A DNA stretch of 64,000 nt from an uncultured Roseovarius sp. Lineage in GTDB: Bacteria > Pseudomonadota > Alphaproteobacteria > Rhodobacterales > Rhodobacteraceae. This document shows, piece by piece, positions 1 through 8,839 of this stretch; position 1 is the first letter of the stretch, and each line of letters starts with the position of its first letter. Under the pieces are notes generated by a model that was not told where the DNA came from, ran no database searches, and saw nothing but the letters and a program-made list of their open reading frames with translations. Where the stretch lies: NCBI GenBank assembly GCA_947497295.1, contig CANMFU010000003.1, positions 434,001 to 498,000 on the forward strand, read 5' to 3'. Made by a program: the position numbers and the translations under genes.

Positions 1-1069
1 TGGCCGATTCGAACCGTTTGAACAGTTCCAGCGGCATCGGCGCACTGCCGGAAAAGGCGTTTTTGACGCCAGAAATATCGGCATCGACCTTGCGTTGCAT
101 CAGGGCGGCAACGGCGGTGGGCACGGTAATGACAAAGGTCACACCCCACCGCTCGCACAACTTCCAGAAATTGCCGATCACACCATCGCCGCGATAGCCC
201 GCAGGCGTTGGCAGAATGACATGAGCGCCGGATTTCAGCGCCGACATCAGCACCACATGACAGGCAAAAACATGAAACAGCGGCAGCGGGCACATCAGCA
301 CATCGGTCTCATCAAACAGCAGGCGGTCGCCCAGCCAGCCGTTGTAAATCATCCCGGAATAGCGATGCTGCGCCATTTTTGGCATGCCCGTGGTGCCGCC
401 TGTGTGAAAAAAGGCGGCAACGCGGTCGCGTCCGCCGTCATCAAAATTCAATATATCAGGCTGGCGCGCCACTTCGCGCGCCCAGCCCAGAACTGTGGCG
501 CGATGCACGCCGGTCTGCTTGGGGCGCAAAAACGGCACCAGCCAGCTTTTGGGTGGCTTCAGGTAGCGGTTCAGATCCACTTCCAGCACGGTGCGCACCT
601 TGGGGGCGTGGCGCACGGCCTCGGCCGTCTTGGCGGCGATGTCCGTCTTGGGAAACGCCTTGAGCGTGACGACGACGCGGGCACCGGTTTCACGCAGAAG
701 CGCGGCGATCTGTTCGGGCTCCAGCAGCGGATTGATCGGCGCCACGATGCCCGCAATCATCGCACCCAACGTGGCGCTGGCCGTCTCCAACGTGTTTGGC
801 AGAATCAGTGCGACCGAGTCGCGCTCGGCAATGCCGAGGCTGCGAAACAGATTCGCGGCGCGGCAGACTTCGCTGTGAAATTGCGCCCATGTCAGGGTTT
901 GGGCCGGATCGCGGGCGCCCGAAGTCAACTGATAGCTGACCGCCGGGCGGTCCGGGTGCGCGCGGGCAGTGCCGCGCAACATTGCATATACCGTCTCGGG
1001 GCGCTGGCGGGCCTGCCACGGCATTTCGTCCTGAATATTCAGCGCGTCCTGCCGTGTGGCGAATGTCAT
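1..1069 (-). CDS. acyl-CoA synthetase, AMP-forming (partial, C-terminus outside window)
   Basis: This is the N-terminal 356 residues of an ANL-superfamily adenylating enzyme, which activates a carboxylic acid (probably a fatty acid) with ATP and joins it to CoA. Reading back from the ATG at 1069 gives an open frame to the window edge. It contains the phosphate-binding signature FHTGGTTGMPK at about residue 217 and the downstream PLFHVFACHVV segment typical of acyl-CoA synthetases. An N-terminal stretch beginning MTFATRQDALNIQDEMPWQ is seen before the adenylation core. The catalytic C-terminal lid is not in the window, so substrate chain length cannot be judged. It is transcribed away from the iron-binding protein gene, with a 179-base divergent gap between them. 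The family call is firm; the substrate is unknown. Confidence 0.9.
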   Translation of the reverse strand, partial: MTFATRQDALNIQDEMPWQARQRPETVYAMLRGTARAHPDRPAVSYQLTSGARDPAQTLTWAQFHSEVCRAANLFRSLGIAERDSVALILPNTLETASATLGAMIAGIVAPINPLLEPEQIAALLRETGARVVVTLKAFPKTDIAAKTAEAVRHAPKVRTVLEVDLNRYLKPPKSWLVPFLRPKQTGVHRATVLGWAREVARQPDILNFDDGGRDRVAAFFHTGGTTGMPKMAQHRYSGMIYNGWLGDRLLFDETDVLMCPLPLFHVFACHVVLMSALKSGAHVILPTPAGYRGDGVIGNFWKLCERWGVTFVITVPTAVAALMQRKVDADISGVKNAFSGSAPMPLELFKRFESA

Positions 1070-1161
1070 CGGATCACCTTTTTTGGGGTGCGTGGCCCTT
1101 TACCGTCAGCATGGGCGCGTTCGCATACGTGCGCAAGACCCACCGAGATGCAGCCTCGCAG

Positions 1162-1194
1162 TTGACACTAAATCTTGCTTGACTAATTTTGTCG
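1162..1194 (+). promoter_or_regulatory. predicted promoter with iron-box-like palindrome
   Basis: A perfect -35 hexamer TTGACA lies at 1162-1167, followed after 16 bases by TAATTT at 1184-1189, a reasonable -10. Overlapping the -10 is TGA-N9-TCG at 1180-1194, one base from the TGA-N9-TCA iron-rhodo-box described for Rhodobacterales iron genes. The downstream gene encodes a ferric-iron binding protein, so iron repression is plausible. This is inference from motif and position only. Confidence 0.4.
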
Positions 1195-1248
1195 GAAAAG
1201 ACAGTAATCCCTTATAGTTTTTGTCGGATACCAATAGGACACCCCCTT

Positions 1249-2271
1249 ATGCTAACCACCATCACCGCACGCCTCATTGCCGCCACCAGCCTGATCGCGC
1301 TCTCAAGCGTGGCCATGGCCGCGGAGGTCAACGTCTATTCATCGCGCCACTATGACAGCGACGACGCCCTGTATGAAGAGTTTACCAAGGAAACCGGCAT
1401 CACCGTCAACCGTATCGAAGGCAAAGCAGACGAGCTGATCGCCCGGCTGGAGGCCGAGGGGGAAAACAGCCCGGCAGACGTGCTGATCACCGTCGATGCC
1501 GGCCGTATGGTCCGCGCCGAAGAGGCAGGCGTGCTTCAGCCCTACAAGACCGATGAAATTAACAAGTTCGTGCCCGAATACCTGCGCCATCCCGACAATC
1601 TGTGGTTCGGCGTCAGCCAGCGTGCGCGCATCATCTTCTACGACAAGGACCGTGTCGAAAACCCGCCCCGCACCTACGAGGCGCTGGCCGATCCCGAATA
1701 CAAGGGTCAGATCTGCATCCGGTCGTCATCCAACGTCTATAACCAGTCGCTTCTGGCCTCGATCATCGAAGCCGATGGCGCGGACGAGGCAAAAACATGG
1801 GCGCAGGGCATCGTCGACAATCTGGCGCGCGCGCCGCAAGGCGGCGACACTGATCAGCTGCGTGGTCTGGTTTCCGGCGAATGCGATATCGCGGTTGCCA
1901 ACCATTACTATTTCCTTCGTGCCTACGATGAAGATGTCGAGGGGCTGAGCGCTGGCATCGACAATATCGGTTGGGTCTGGCCCAACCAGAGCGGACGCGG
2001 CGCCCACCTGAACCTGACAGCCGCAGCGATGGCAAAATCCTCGCCAAACCCGGAGGAGGCGCAGGCGCTGCTCGATTTTCTGACCGGTGACTATGCGCAG
2101 TATCATTTCGCCAATCAGAATAACGAATATCCCGCCGTGCCGGGTGTCGGGCTGGACAAGGATACAGCACGTCTAGGCTTTTTCGTGCCGGATACCACGA
2201 CACCAACGGCGTCCTTCTCGGCCAATGCGAAGCAGGCGCAGGAGATATTTAACGCGGTGAACTGGCAGTAA
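1249..2271 (+). CDS. Fe(3+) ABC transporter substrate-binding protein
   Basis: This is a periplasmic ferric-iron binding protein of the FbpA/FutA type, which captures Fe(III) and hands it to an inner-membrane ABC permease. The ATG at 1249 is chosen because AGGAC lies about 9 bases upstream and it begins directly with a signal peptide (hydrophobic residues about 5-22, cleavage near AMA-AEV). The mature protein starts with VNVYSSRHYDSDD, the family hallmark, and has an NHYYFLRAY segment near residue 220 that carries the paired iron-ligand tyrosines. At 340 residues it has normal length. No permease or ATPase gene lies beside it, so it is an orphan here and its transporter must be encoded elsewhere. 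An earlier in-frame ATG at 1189 would place 20 extra residues before the signal peptide and is unlikely. Confidence 0.93.
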   Translation: MLTTITARLIAATSLIALSSVAMAAEVNVYSSRHYDSDDALYEEFTKETGITVNRIEGKADELIARLEAEGENSPADVLITVDAGRMVRAEEAGVLQPYKTDEINKFVPEYLRHPDNLWFGVSQRARIIFYDKDRVENPPRTYEALADPEYKGQICIRSSSNVYNQSLLASIIEADGADEAKTWAQGIVDNLARAPQGGDTDQLRGLVSGECDIAVANHYYFLRAYDEDVEGLSAGIDNIGWVWPNQSGRGAHLNLTAAAMAKSSPNPEEAQALLDFLTGDYAQYHFANQNNEYPAVPGVGLDKDTARLGFFVPDTTTPTASFSANAKQAQEIFNAVNWQ

Positions 2272-2296
2272 GGGTTTCCCTCACTGACACGATTTG

Positions 2297-2323
2297 AAAA
2301 CGGGCCTCCGGGCCCGTTTTTTT
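2297..2323. terminator. bidirectional intrinsic terminator
   Basis: A 10-base-pair stem (AAAACGGGCC / GGCCCGTTTT) with a four-base loop is followed by a T run to 2323. The A run at its left end gives a T run on the opposite strand. It lies between two convergent genes, the iron-binding protein and the FAD-linked oxidase, and can serve both. Confidence 0.85.
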
Positions 2324-2345
2324 GCGCCCGGGCGGGGGCATCGCA

Positions 2346-3764
2346 TCACAAGACCCGCAGAACTGCTCCGGGATTCATGATCCCTTTCGGGTCCAGCGCC
2401 GCCTTGATCGACCGCATCGCCGCCAGCTTGACCGGATCGCCATAGCGCTCCAGATCGTCCACTTTCAGGCGCCCGACCCCATGCTCGGCACTAACCGAGC
2501 CGTCCATCGCATCCACCAGATCATGCACCGCATGCTTGATGGAATCGCGCTGGTGTTCGTGATCGGTGCGGCTGCGGCCCGGCATTGGGAAAACATTGTA
2601 ATGCAGGTTGCCATCGCCCAAATGCCCGAAACAGTTGATCCGGAAATTACCAAGTGCACCGATCACGCCCTCACCTCGCTCGATAAATTCCGCCACAGCG
2701 CCCAGCGGCAGCGATACATCGTGCGAGCTGACGGCCCCGATATGCCGGTTCGCCTCGGGCACCGATTCCCGGACCGACCAGAATTCGGCGCGCTGTCCTT
2801 CTGACTGCGCAATCAGCCCATCACTGACCAGACCCGCGTCCAGCGCATCAGCGAACAAAACTTCCAGTGCGCCAGCCGGGTCCAGCCCACGCGCAAGGCC
2901 GACGTCGATCAGGACGAACCACTCAGGGCGCTCCGCAAAAGGCTGGCGCACTTGCGGCATCGTCTCGGCCAGGAAATCGAGGCATTGGCGGTGCATCAAT
3001 TCGAATGCGCTGACGCCCTCGCCCATATGATCGCGCGCCAGCGCCAGCAGTTTCAGCGCCGCAGCGGGGCTGTCGACCACCATCAGCGCAGTCCCTTCAC
3101 CCGCCGGGCGCGGTGCCAGTTTCAGCGTCGCGGCAGTGATCAGGCCCAGCGTGCCTTCGGAGCCGATCAGCAGGTTGCGCAGATCATAGCCGGTGTTATC
3201 CTTGCGCAGTCGTTTCAGCCCGTGCCAGACGCTGCCATCCGGCATCACCGCCTCCAGCCCCAGACACAGATCACGCGCATTGCCGTAGCGCAGCACGTTG
3301 ACCCCGCCCGCATTGGTCGCCAGCAGCCCGCCAATCCGCGCACTGCCCTTGGCCGCGATGCTGAGAGGAAACAGGCGCCCCGCAGCCTCAGCCACGTCAT
3401 GCACATCCGACAAGATCGCGCCCGCCTCGACCACCATCACGTTCTCATCGGGGTAGACCGCGCGAATTCTTGTCATGCGTTCCAGCGAGATCACCAGCGG
3501 CGCGGGGCCGTCATTGGCAACCTGCCCGCCAACCAATCCGGTGCCGCCGCCATAAGGCACGACCGGCACGCTGTTGGCAGCAGCAAGGCGCAGCGCTGTC
3601 GCCGCCTCCTCCACACATCCGGGGGCGACGACGGCGCAGGCGTGGCCCATCCAACGGCCGCGCGGTTCTTCCAGATAATGCTGCGCAAGATCGCGCAAAA
3701 CTGCTGGCGGCAGGGCCGATTTCAGAGCATCAACAAAAGCAGTCTGTTCAGGATCATATGTCAT
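2346..3764 (-). CDS. FAD-binding oxidase, GlcD / D-2-hydroxyacid dehydrogenase type
   Basis: This is a 472-residue flavoprotein of the vanillyl-alcohol-oxidase fold with an FAD-oxidase C domain, the family of D-lactate dehydrogenase (cytochrome), glycolate oxidase subunit GlcD and D-2-hydroxyglutarate dehydrogenase. It oxidises a D-2-hydroxyacid and passes electrons to an acceptor other than oxygen. The PCMH-type FAD domain shows VPYGGGTGLVGG near residue 70 and GGLLATNAGGVNVLRYG near residue 145. The C-terminal domain shows FGHLGDGNLHYN and SAEHGVGRLK, the conserved metal and substrate-binding segments. The substrate cannot be fixed from sequence; the family spans lactate, glycolate and 2-hydroxyglutarate. 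A paralogue of nearly the same length lies at 38482-39888. It is transcribed convergently with the iron-binding protein and appears monocistronic. Confidence 0.9.
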   Translation of the reverse strand: MTYDPEQTAFVDALKSALPPAVLRDLAQHYLEEPRGRWMGHACAVVAPGCVEEAATALRLAAANSVPVVPYGGGTGLVGGQVANDGPAPLVISLERMTRIRAVYPDENVMVVEAGAILSDVHDVAEAAGRLFPLSIAAKGSARIGGLLATNAGGVNVLRYGNARDLCLGLEAVMPDGSVWHGLKRLRKDNTGYDLRNLLIGSEGTLGLITAATLKLAPRPAGEGTALMVVDSPAAALKLLALARDHMGEGVSAFELMHRQCLDFLAETMPQVRQPFAERPEWFVLIDVGLARGLDPAGALEVLFADALDAGLVSDGLIAQSEGQRAEFWSVRESVPEANRHIGAVSSHDVSLPLGAVAEFIERGEGVIGALGNFRINCFGHLGDGNLHYNVFPMPGRSRTDHEHQRDSIKHAVHDLVDAMDGSVSAEHGVGRLKVDDLERYGDPVKLAAMRSIKAALDPKGIMNPGAVLRVL

Positions 3765-3842
3765 GACGCTAACCTAGCGCCGTTACCAACCCGCGGGAAC
3801 GGGCAAATCGGCGCCCCTGAAAATTCGCAGAATTTTCGTATC

Positions 3843-4445
3843 CTACAGCGCGGCGTCCAGAAGCCCGGCATCGCTACGTCCGCGCCGGTCATGACGCAGC
3901 GCGGCATACAGCACATGCGTGCGCCAGCGCCCGTCAATTTGCAGATAGCTTTGCGCAACGCCCTCGTATTTAAAGCCGCACTTCTCCAACAATCCGCGCG
4001 ATGCCGCGTTGGACGGCAGGCACGCCGCCTCGATCCGGCTGATGTCCAGCCGGTCAAAAGCGTAATGTGCGACGGCTTGAATCGCCTCGCGCATGAAACC
4101 CTGCCGTGCGTGGCTCTCGCCGATCCAATAGCCCAGTGTGCCAGACTGGCTGGGCCCGCGCCGCACATTGTCCAGCGTGATCGCGCCCAGCAGACGGTCA
4201 TCCTCGCGCCGGATAAGGAATAGCGGCAGCGCCGTGCCGCCACTGATGCTGCGCTGCGCCCAATATACGCGGTTGGTAAATCCCTTGCGCGACAGGTGAT
4301 CTGCGGCCCAGCTCGGCTCCCACGGGGTGAGGAAATCGGCGCTGGTGCGGCGCAGATGCGCCCAGTCTCGAAAATCAGGCATCGCAGGCTGGCGCAGGGT
4401 CAGCCGCTCGGTTTCGATACGGACCTTGCGACGCGGCAGGAACAT
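3843..4445 (-). CDS. GNAT N-acetyltransferase, RimJ/RimL type
   Basis: This 200-residue protein resembles RimJ, which acetylates the N-terminal alanine of ribosomal protein S5. It has the opening RIETERLTLRQP strand, then GYWIGESHARQGFMREA (the acetyl-CoA pyrophosphate-binding loop, near residue 128) and the ASRGLLEKCGFKYEG segment that closes the GNAT fold. Its ATG overlaps the stop of the upstream M16 peptidase gene as TGATG, so it is probably translated by coupling and is the last gene of the surf1-thrC-peptidase operon. This order is common in Rhodobacterales. The specific acceptor is inferred, and other RimJ-like enzymes modify different proteins. Confidence 0.85.
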   Translation of the reverse strand: MFLPRRKVRIETERLTLRQPAMPDFRDWAHLRRTSADFLTPWEPSWAADHLSRKGFTNRVYWAQRSISGGTALPLFLIRREDDRLLGAITLDNVRRGPSQSGTLGYWIGESHARQGFMREAIQAVAHYAFDRLDISRIEAACLPSNAASRGLLEKCGFKYEGVAQSYLQIDGRWRTHVLYAALRHDRRGRSDAGLLDAAL

Positions 4446-5707
4446 CAGGCCGCGCGCCGTGTCTGTAGGGCCTCCAGCGTCGGCGCATCCTTGACCGGAC
4501 CATACAGCGCCAGCGCGGCGGGCGCATCCTGAGCGATCTTTTCGGCCAGACAGCGCACATCGGCCAGAGTGACCGCATCGATTTTTTTCACAACCTCGTC
4601 CAAACCGGGCACGCGGCCCCAGATCTGGATCATCCGCGCCAGACGCTCGGCACGGTTGCTGGGGCTCTCCAGCCCCATCAGCAGCCCGGCCTTCATCTGA
4701 GCACGGGCGCGCTCGACCTCGTCGGGGCGCATGTCCTCGGCGGCGCGCTTCATCTCGTCAATCGTTATTTCGGCAAGGCCCGCCATGCTGGCTTCGGACG
4801 TGCCCGCATAGATCGTCATCATGCCGGTGTCGGCATAGGCCCCGGCCTGCGCGTAGATCGTATAGCACAGCCCACGCTTTTCGCGGATTTCCTGAAATAG
4901 TCGCGACGACATGCTGCCGCCCAGCGCCGTGGCATAGATTTGCGCCGTGTGAATTTCGTCATCGCCGTAAGCAGGCGATTCGAAAGCCAGCGCCATATGC
5001 GCCTGCTCCAGCGTCTTGATCGTGCGACTCTCGCCGCCCTGAAACCGCGCGAGCGGGGCCGTAGGCGTGGTTGCCGTCGGCATGTCGCCGAACATCTTAT
5101 CGGCGCCCTTGACCAGCGCATCGTGATCCACGGCGCCCGCCGCCGACAGCACCATCTGACCGGGGCGATAATGCTGATCGACAAAGCTGGTCAGATCGGC
5201 GCGACTGAATCGCGCGACCCCCTCATGCTGACCCAGAATGGCGCGGCCCAGCGGATGATCGGGATAGGCCTGCTCCTGAAGCCAGTCGAAAATGATATCG
5301 TCGGGCGTATCCAGCGCCTGCCCTATTTCCTGCAGGATCACGCCGCGCTCTACTTCGATCTCTTTGGGATCAAAGATGGAATTGCGCAGGATGTCGCCCA
5401 CCACATCCAGCGCGAGCGGTACGTCTTCTTTCAACACGCGGGCGTAATAGGCGGTGACTTCGCGGCTGGTATAGGCGTTGATGTAGCCGCCCACATCCTC
5501 GATCGCCTCGGCAATCTGCAAGGCACTGCGCCGCCCGGTCCCTTTGAACGCCATATGCTCAAGAAAATGCGCGATGCCATTCTGCGCGGTCTGCTCGTTG
5601 CGCGCGCCGGCCAGCACCCAGACGCCGACAGCCGCCGATTGCAGCCCCGGCATCGCCTCGGTCACGATGCGAAAGCCGTTGGAAAGTGTCGTCAGGTTTA
5701 CCGTCAA
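4445..5707 (-). CDS. M16 family zinc metallopeptidase (processing-peptidase-like)
   Basis: This 420-residue pitrilysin-family protease resembles the beta subunit of mitochondrial processing peptidase. The inverted zinc motif HFLEH is at residues 47-51 and the third ligand is Glu127 in the ERGVILQEI segment, so the catalytic site is intact. The C-terminal half, with a SSRLFQEIREKRGLCYTIY segment near residue 275, is the typical non-catalytic M16 domain. The start codon is TTG, which overlaps the thrC stop as TTGA and is preceded by AGGA 7 bases upstream. No ATG lies at an equivalent place. It sits between thrC and the RimJ-type gene. Substrates are unknown; no signal peptide is seen, so it is probably cytoplasmic. 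Confidence 0.92.
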   Translation of the reverse strand: MTVNLTTLSNGFRIVTEAMPGLQSAAVGVWVLAGARNEQTAQNGIAHFLEHMAFKGTGRRSALQIAEAIEDVGGYINAYTSREVTAYYARVLKEDVPLALDVVGDILRNSIFDPKEIEVERGVILQEIGQALDTPDDIIFDWLQEQAYPDHPLGRAILGQHEGVARFSRADLTSFVDQHYRPGQMVLSAAGAVDHDALVKGADKMFGDMPTATTPTAPLARFQGGESRTIKTLEQAHMALAFESPAYGDDEIHTAQIYATALGGSMSSRLFQEIREKRGLCYTIYAQAGAYADTGMMTIYAGTSEASMAGLAEITIDEMKRAAEDMRPDEVERARAQMKAGLLMGLESPSNRAERLARMIQIWGRVPGLDEVVKKIDAVTLADVRCLAEKIAQDAPAALALYGPVKDAPTLEALQTRRAA

Positions 5708-7092
5708 CGCGCGATCCTGTCCTTGATGAGGGTCTCGATGGCTCCAAGGTCGTTGGCGACCTCAGTGATCCGTTCATCCCGCTCATACAGGTCTGCCATA
5801 TGCGGGGGCAAGGGGGGGTGCTGGCCGCTGGCCTCTTCGACCGCTGCGGGGAATTTGGCGGGATGCGCCGTGGCAAGCGTAATCATCGGTGTGCCCTGTT
5901 TCAGATGCTGCTCGGCGACATGCACACCGATGGCGCTGTGCGGGCACAGCAACTCGCCCGTCTCATCCCACGTCCGGCGGATCGCAGCGCGGGTCTGATC
6001 CTCATCGCAGCGGCCCGAATCGAACGTCTCGCGCAGCGCCTCAAGCGCGCCTTGGCTGACGGTAAACCCGCCTTTCTTCAGCTCATCCATCAACTGCGCG
6101 GTGGCGGCGCCGTCGCGGTCATACGCCTCGAACAACGCCCGCTCGAAATTCGAGGACACCTGGATATCCATCGACGGGCTAATCGACGGAATGACGCCAT
6201 CGGGTGTGTAGTCGCCTCCCGAAAGGCAGCGGTGCAGGATGTCGTTCTGGTTCGTCGCCACGACCAGCCGGTCGATCGGCAGACCCATACGCTTGGCGAT
6301 ATATCCCGCAAAGATGTCACCGAAATTGCCCGTCGGCACTGTGAAGCTGACCTTGCGATGCGGCGCGCCCACACTGACCGCAGAGCTGAAGTAATAGACC
6401 ACCTGCGCCAGCACGCGCGCCCAGTTGATGCTGTTGACCCCGGCGAGGCCGACCTCATCACGAAACGCGAAATCGTTGAACATATCCTTGACGCGCGCCT
6501 GACAGTCATCGAAATGGCCGGTCATCGCCAACGCATGCACGTTGCCCTCGCCCGGCGTGCTCATCTGGCGGCGCTGAACCTCGCTGACGCGCCCATTGGG
6601 GTAGAGGATGAACACATCCACCATTTCCAGCCCCCGGAACGCTTCGATTGCGGCCGAGCCTGTGTCGCCGCTGGTCGCGCCCACGATGCAGACACGGTCG
6701 CCGCTGCGCTTCAGGGACGCCTCGAACAGCTGACCGATCAGCTGCATCGCGAAATCCTTGAACGCCAGCGTGGGGCCGTGAAACAGTTCCAGCAGGTGAT
6801 GCCCCGGTGCCAGCTGCACCAGAGGAGCGCGGGCTGCATGGGCAAACCCGGCATAGGCGCGCGCAATGATGTCCTGAAATTCGGTATCGGTGAACGCATC
6901 GCCGATATATGGGCGCATGATGCGAAACGCCGTCTCCTCATAGCTGAGGCCCGCCAGCGCGGCGATCTCGGCCTGCGACATCTGCGGGATGGTTTCAGGC
7001 AGATAGAGCCCCCCATCGCGGGCAAGGCCGGTCAGCATCGCCTCTTCAAAGCTCAGGATCGGGGCCTTTCCCCGAGTGGAGATATATTTCAT
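5704..7092 (-). CDS. thrC: threonine synthase
   Basis: This PLP enzyme converts O-phosphohomoserine to threonine, the last step of threonine biosynthesis. It has 462 residues, the long class typical of Gram-negative bacteria and yeast. The N-terminus MKYISTRGKAP matches the family, and the PLP-binding lysine is Lys112 in HGPTLAFKDFAMQL. A phosphate-binding glycine-rich stretch, VGATSGDTGSAAIEAF, lies near residue 158. The start overlaps the surf1 stop as ATGA, and its own stop overlaps the M16 peptidase start, so the three genes are translationally coupled. Its pairing with cytochrome oxidase assembly genes is a conserved synteny rather than a functional link. Confidence 0.97.
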   Translation of the reverse strand: MKYISTRGKAPILSFEEAMLTGLARDGGLYLPETIPQMSQAEIAALAGLSYEETAFRIMRPYIGDAFTDTEFQDIIARAYAGFAHAARAPLVQLAPGHHLLELFHGPTLAFKDFAMQLIGQLFEASLKRSGDRVCIVGATSGDTGSAAIEAFRGLEMVDVFILYPNGRVSEVQRRQMSTPGEGNVHALAMTGHFDDCQARVKDMFNDFAFRDEVGLAGVNSINWARVLAQVVYYFSSAVSVGAPHRKVSFTVPTGNFGDIFAGYIAKRMGLPIDRLVVATNQNDILHRCLSGGDYTPDGVIPSISPSMDIQVSSNFERALFEAYDRDGAATAQLMDELKKGGFTVSQGALEALRETFDSGRCDEDQTRAAIRRTWDETGELLCPHSAIGVHVAEQHLKQGTPMITLATAHPAKFPAAVEEASGQHPPLPPHMADLYERDERITEVANDLGAIETLIKDRIAR

Positions 7093-7787
7093 GTCTCAGA
7101 CCTTACATCATTTTCCCTGCCGGGGCGCTGTATGCGCCACAGCAGATAACCGGTCATCGCCAGCCAGATAAAGGCCAGAGAGAACCAAGTGATCGCATAT
7201 TGCAAATGGTCGTTGGATATGCCCGCGCTGCCGACCGGCAACGGCGTGATGCCGACGGGCGCTCGGCCCTCCTGCCGCCTGACGACCAGCAACACTGGTT
7301 CGGTTCCCAGCGCAGCGGCCATTGCGGGGACGTCGCGGGCGAACCAGATGCCGTTGTCCGTATCGGGCGGAGGGGTGTAACCGTCTATTTCCTGCGGCCA
7401 GTGCAGATTGCCGATCAGGCGTACCGGACCCTGAGCGCGGGGGCTATCCTTCGCGACCAGAGGAATAAACCCGCGGTCTACCATGATGCGCCGCTCACCA
7501 ATCTCAAGCGGCTGGATCAGGCGATATCCGGCGCCCAGATCCTTGGCGCCTACAAGGACATGCAATTCGGGCGCAGTAAGGGTTCCGGCGACAGCTACGG
7601 AGGCGTATTTGTCGCGCTCCGGTTCGATCCGGACGGGCAAGGCACCCGGCTCACCTGCGATTCGCGCCTCGATATCGGCCAGAACCGCCTGTTTCCACGC
7701 TAACCGCTGCATCTGCCAGACGCCCAGCGATACCAAAATCGCCACCCCCAGCAAACCAAATAGCAATGGGACTGCAATGCGCCGCAT
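7089..7787 (-). CDS. SURF1 family cytochrome oxidase assembly protein
   Basis: SURF1 helps insert heme a into subunit I of aa3-type cytochrome oxidase. The 232-residue product has one membrane helix at each end (about residues 5-24 and 195-215) and a periplasmic middle domain, which is the standard topology. The GVWQMQRLAWKQ segment just after the first helix and the MVDRGFIPL segment are family signatures. The ATG at 7787 is preferred over a TTG one codon upstream because GAGG sits about 5 bases before it. The gene follows ctaE after a hairpin and is coupled to thrC by a 4-base overlap. Confidence 0.92.
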   Translation of the reverse strand: MRRIAVPLLFGLLGVAILVSLGVWQMQRLAWKQAVLADIEARIAGEPGALPVRIEPERDKYASVAVAGTLTAPELHVLVGAKDLGAGYRLIQPLEIGERRIMVDRGFIPLVAKDSPRAQGPVRLIGNLHWPQEIDGYTPPPDTDNGIWFARDVPAMAAALGTEPVLLVVRRQEGRAPVGITPLPVGSAGISNDHLQYAITWFSLAFIWLAMTGYLLWRIQRPGRENDVRSET

Positions 7788-7808
7788 CAACCCTCAACTC
7801 TCCATGGC

Positions 7809-7837
7809 AAAAATGCGGAAGGTTCACCCTCCGCACT
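7809..7837 (-). terminator. hairpin terminator or attenuator after ctaE
   Basis: Read on the minus strand, a stem of about 8 base pairs (TGCGGAGG with CC and TCCGCA, one bulged base, five-base loop) is followed by five T residues. It lies after the ctaE stop and only about 20 bases before the surf1 start. It could therefore end the cta transcript or reduce read-through into surf1-thrC. Confidence 0.6.
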
Positions 7838-7893
7838 TTCTTCTTGCTAAAAATATCCTCGCGCGAAGCGCATAGATTTTTCAGGAAAAATCT

Positions 7894-8709
7894 TCAGCTG
7901 CCCCAGATGTAGATCGCGGCGAACAGGAACAACCAGACCACATCGACGAAATGCCAGTACCATGCAGCCGCCTCCAGCCCGATATGGTTGTCGGGGGTAA
8001 AATGGCCACGCATCGTGCGCAGCAGGCAGATGAACAAGAAGATCGTGCCAATGAACACGTGAAAGCCGTGAAACCCGGTCGTCATGAAGAATATCCCGCC
8101 ATAGATATTGCCGGAGAACCCAAAAGCGGCATGGCTATACTCGTACAGCTGGAAAGCGGTGAACAGAACGCCAAGAACAACAGCAAGCGCCAGACCTTTC
8201 TTCATGTCTTCGCGGTTGTTTTCGTGCACCAGCGCGTGGTGAGCCCATGTCGCGGCCGCACCTGAGCAGAGCAAGATCAGCGTGTTGATCAGCGGCAGAT
8301 GCCACGGGTCGAACGTCTCGATCCCCACCGGAGGCCAGACACCATCGATGCCGGGAGAAAATTCACCCATCGGATACATCGCGTTTTTGAAAAAGGCCCA
8401 GAACCACGCAGCGAAGAACATGACCTCGGACATGATGAACATGATATAGCCGTAGCGCAGCCCGATCCGCACGACGGGAGTATGATCGCCTGCCTGATTT
8501 TCAGCCACGGTTTCCGACCACCAGCCGAACATCGTATAAAGCACGCCGACCAAGCCCAGCAAGAATACCCAAGGCTGATTGTTTTCCACCTGCGGCGACA
8601 TCCACAATACGGCGCCAAACAGCATGACAAACGCAGCCACTGCCCCCAGAAGAGGCCATAAAGAAGGGGTTAGAATATGGTAATCGTGGTTCTTTTCATG
8701 TGCCATCAT
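7894..8709 (-). CDS. ctaE: cytochrome c oxidase subunit III
   Basis: This is the seven-helix subunit III of aa3-type cytochrome oxidase, which stabilises the proton-uptake path of subunit I. The 271-residue sequence begins [19 protein letters not shown] and contains [20 protein letters not shown] near residue 95 and the C-terminal [17 protein letters not shown] segment, both diagnostic. Two adjacent ATG codons could start it; GAGGGA lies 6 bases before the first. It is separated by 130 bases from ctaG upstream, within the ctaC-cyoE-coxF-ctaG-ctaE order known from Paracoccus and Rhodobacter. Subunit I (ctaD) is not in the window. Confidence 0.97.
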   Translation of the reverse strand: MMAHEKNHDYHILTPSLWPLLGAVAAFVMLFGAVLWMSPQVENNQPWVFLLGLVGVLYTMFGWWSETVAENQAGDHTPVVRIGLRYGYIMFIMSEVMFFAAWFWAFFKNAMYPMGEFSPGIDGVWPPVGIETFDPWHLPLINTLILLCSGAAATWAHHALVHENNREDMKKGLALAVVLGVLFTAFQLYEYSHAAFGFSGNIYGGIFFMTTGFHGFHVFIGTIFLFICLLRTMRGHFTPDNHIGLEAAAWYWHFVDVVWLFLFAAIYIWGS

Positions 8710-8839
8710 GTGTTCCCTCGTGGACGGGCCTCAGACATATCGCTCAAACCTTGCAAGCGGCTTGGCGCAAATTTCTGTGCAACGCTCTTTTGTTTCGGTG
8801 CGCCTGTCGGCGGCCCTAAATCAGGCGCTCCCAATCGCA

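Noticed and set aside
95..1165. Open frame of 356 codons on the plus strand at the window start
   Set aside because: The minus strand here encodes an acyl-CoA synthetase with the adenylation signature, so the plus-strand frame is a shadow.
5686..7149. Open frame of 487 codons opposite thrC
   Set aside because: It is a shadow of threonine synthase, whose motifs are intact on the other strand.
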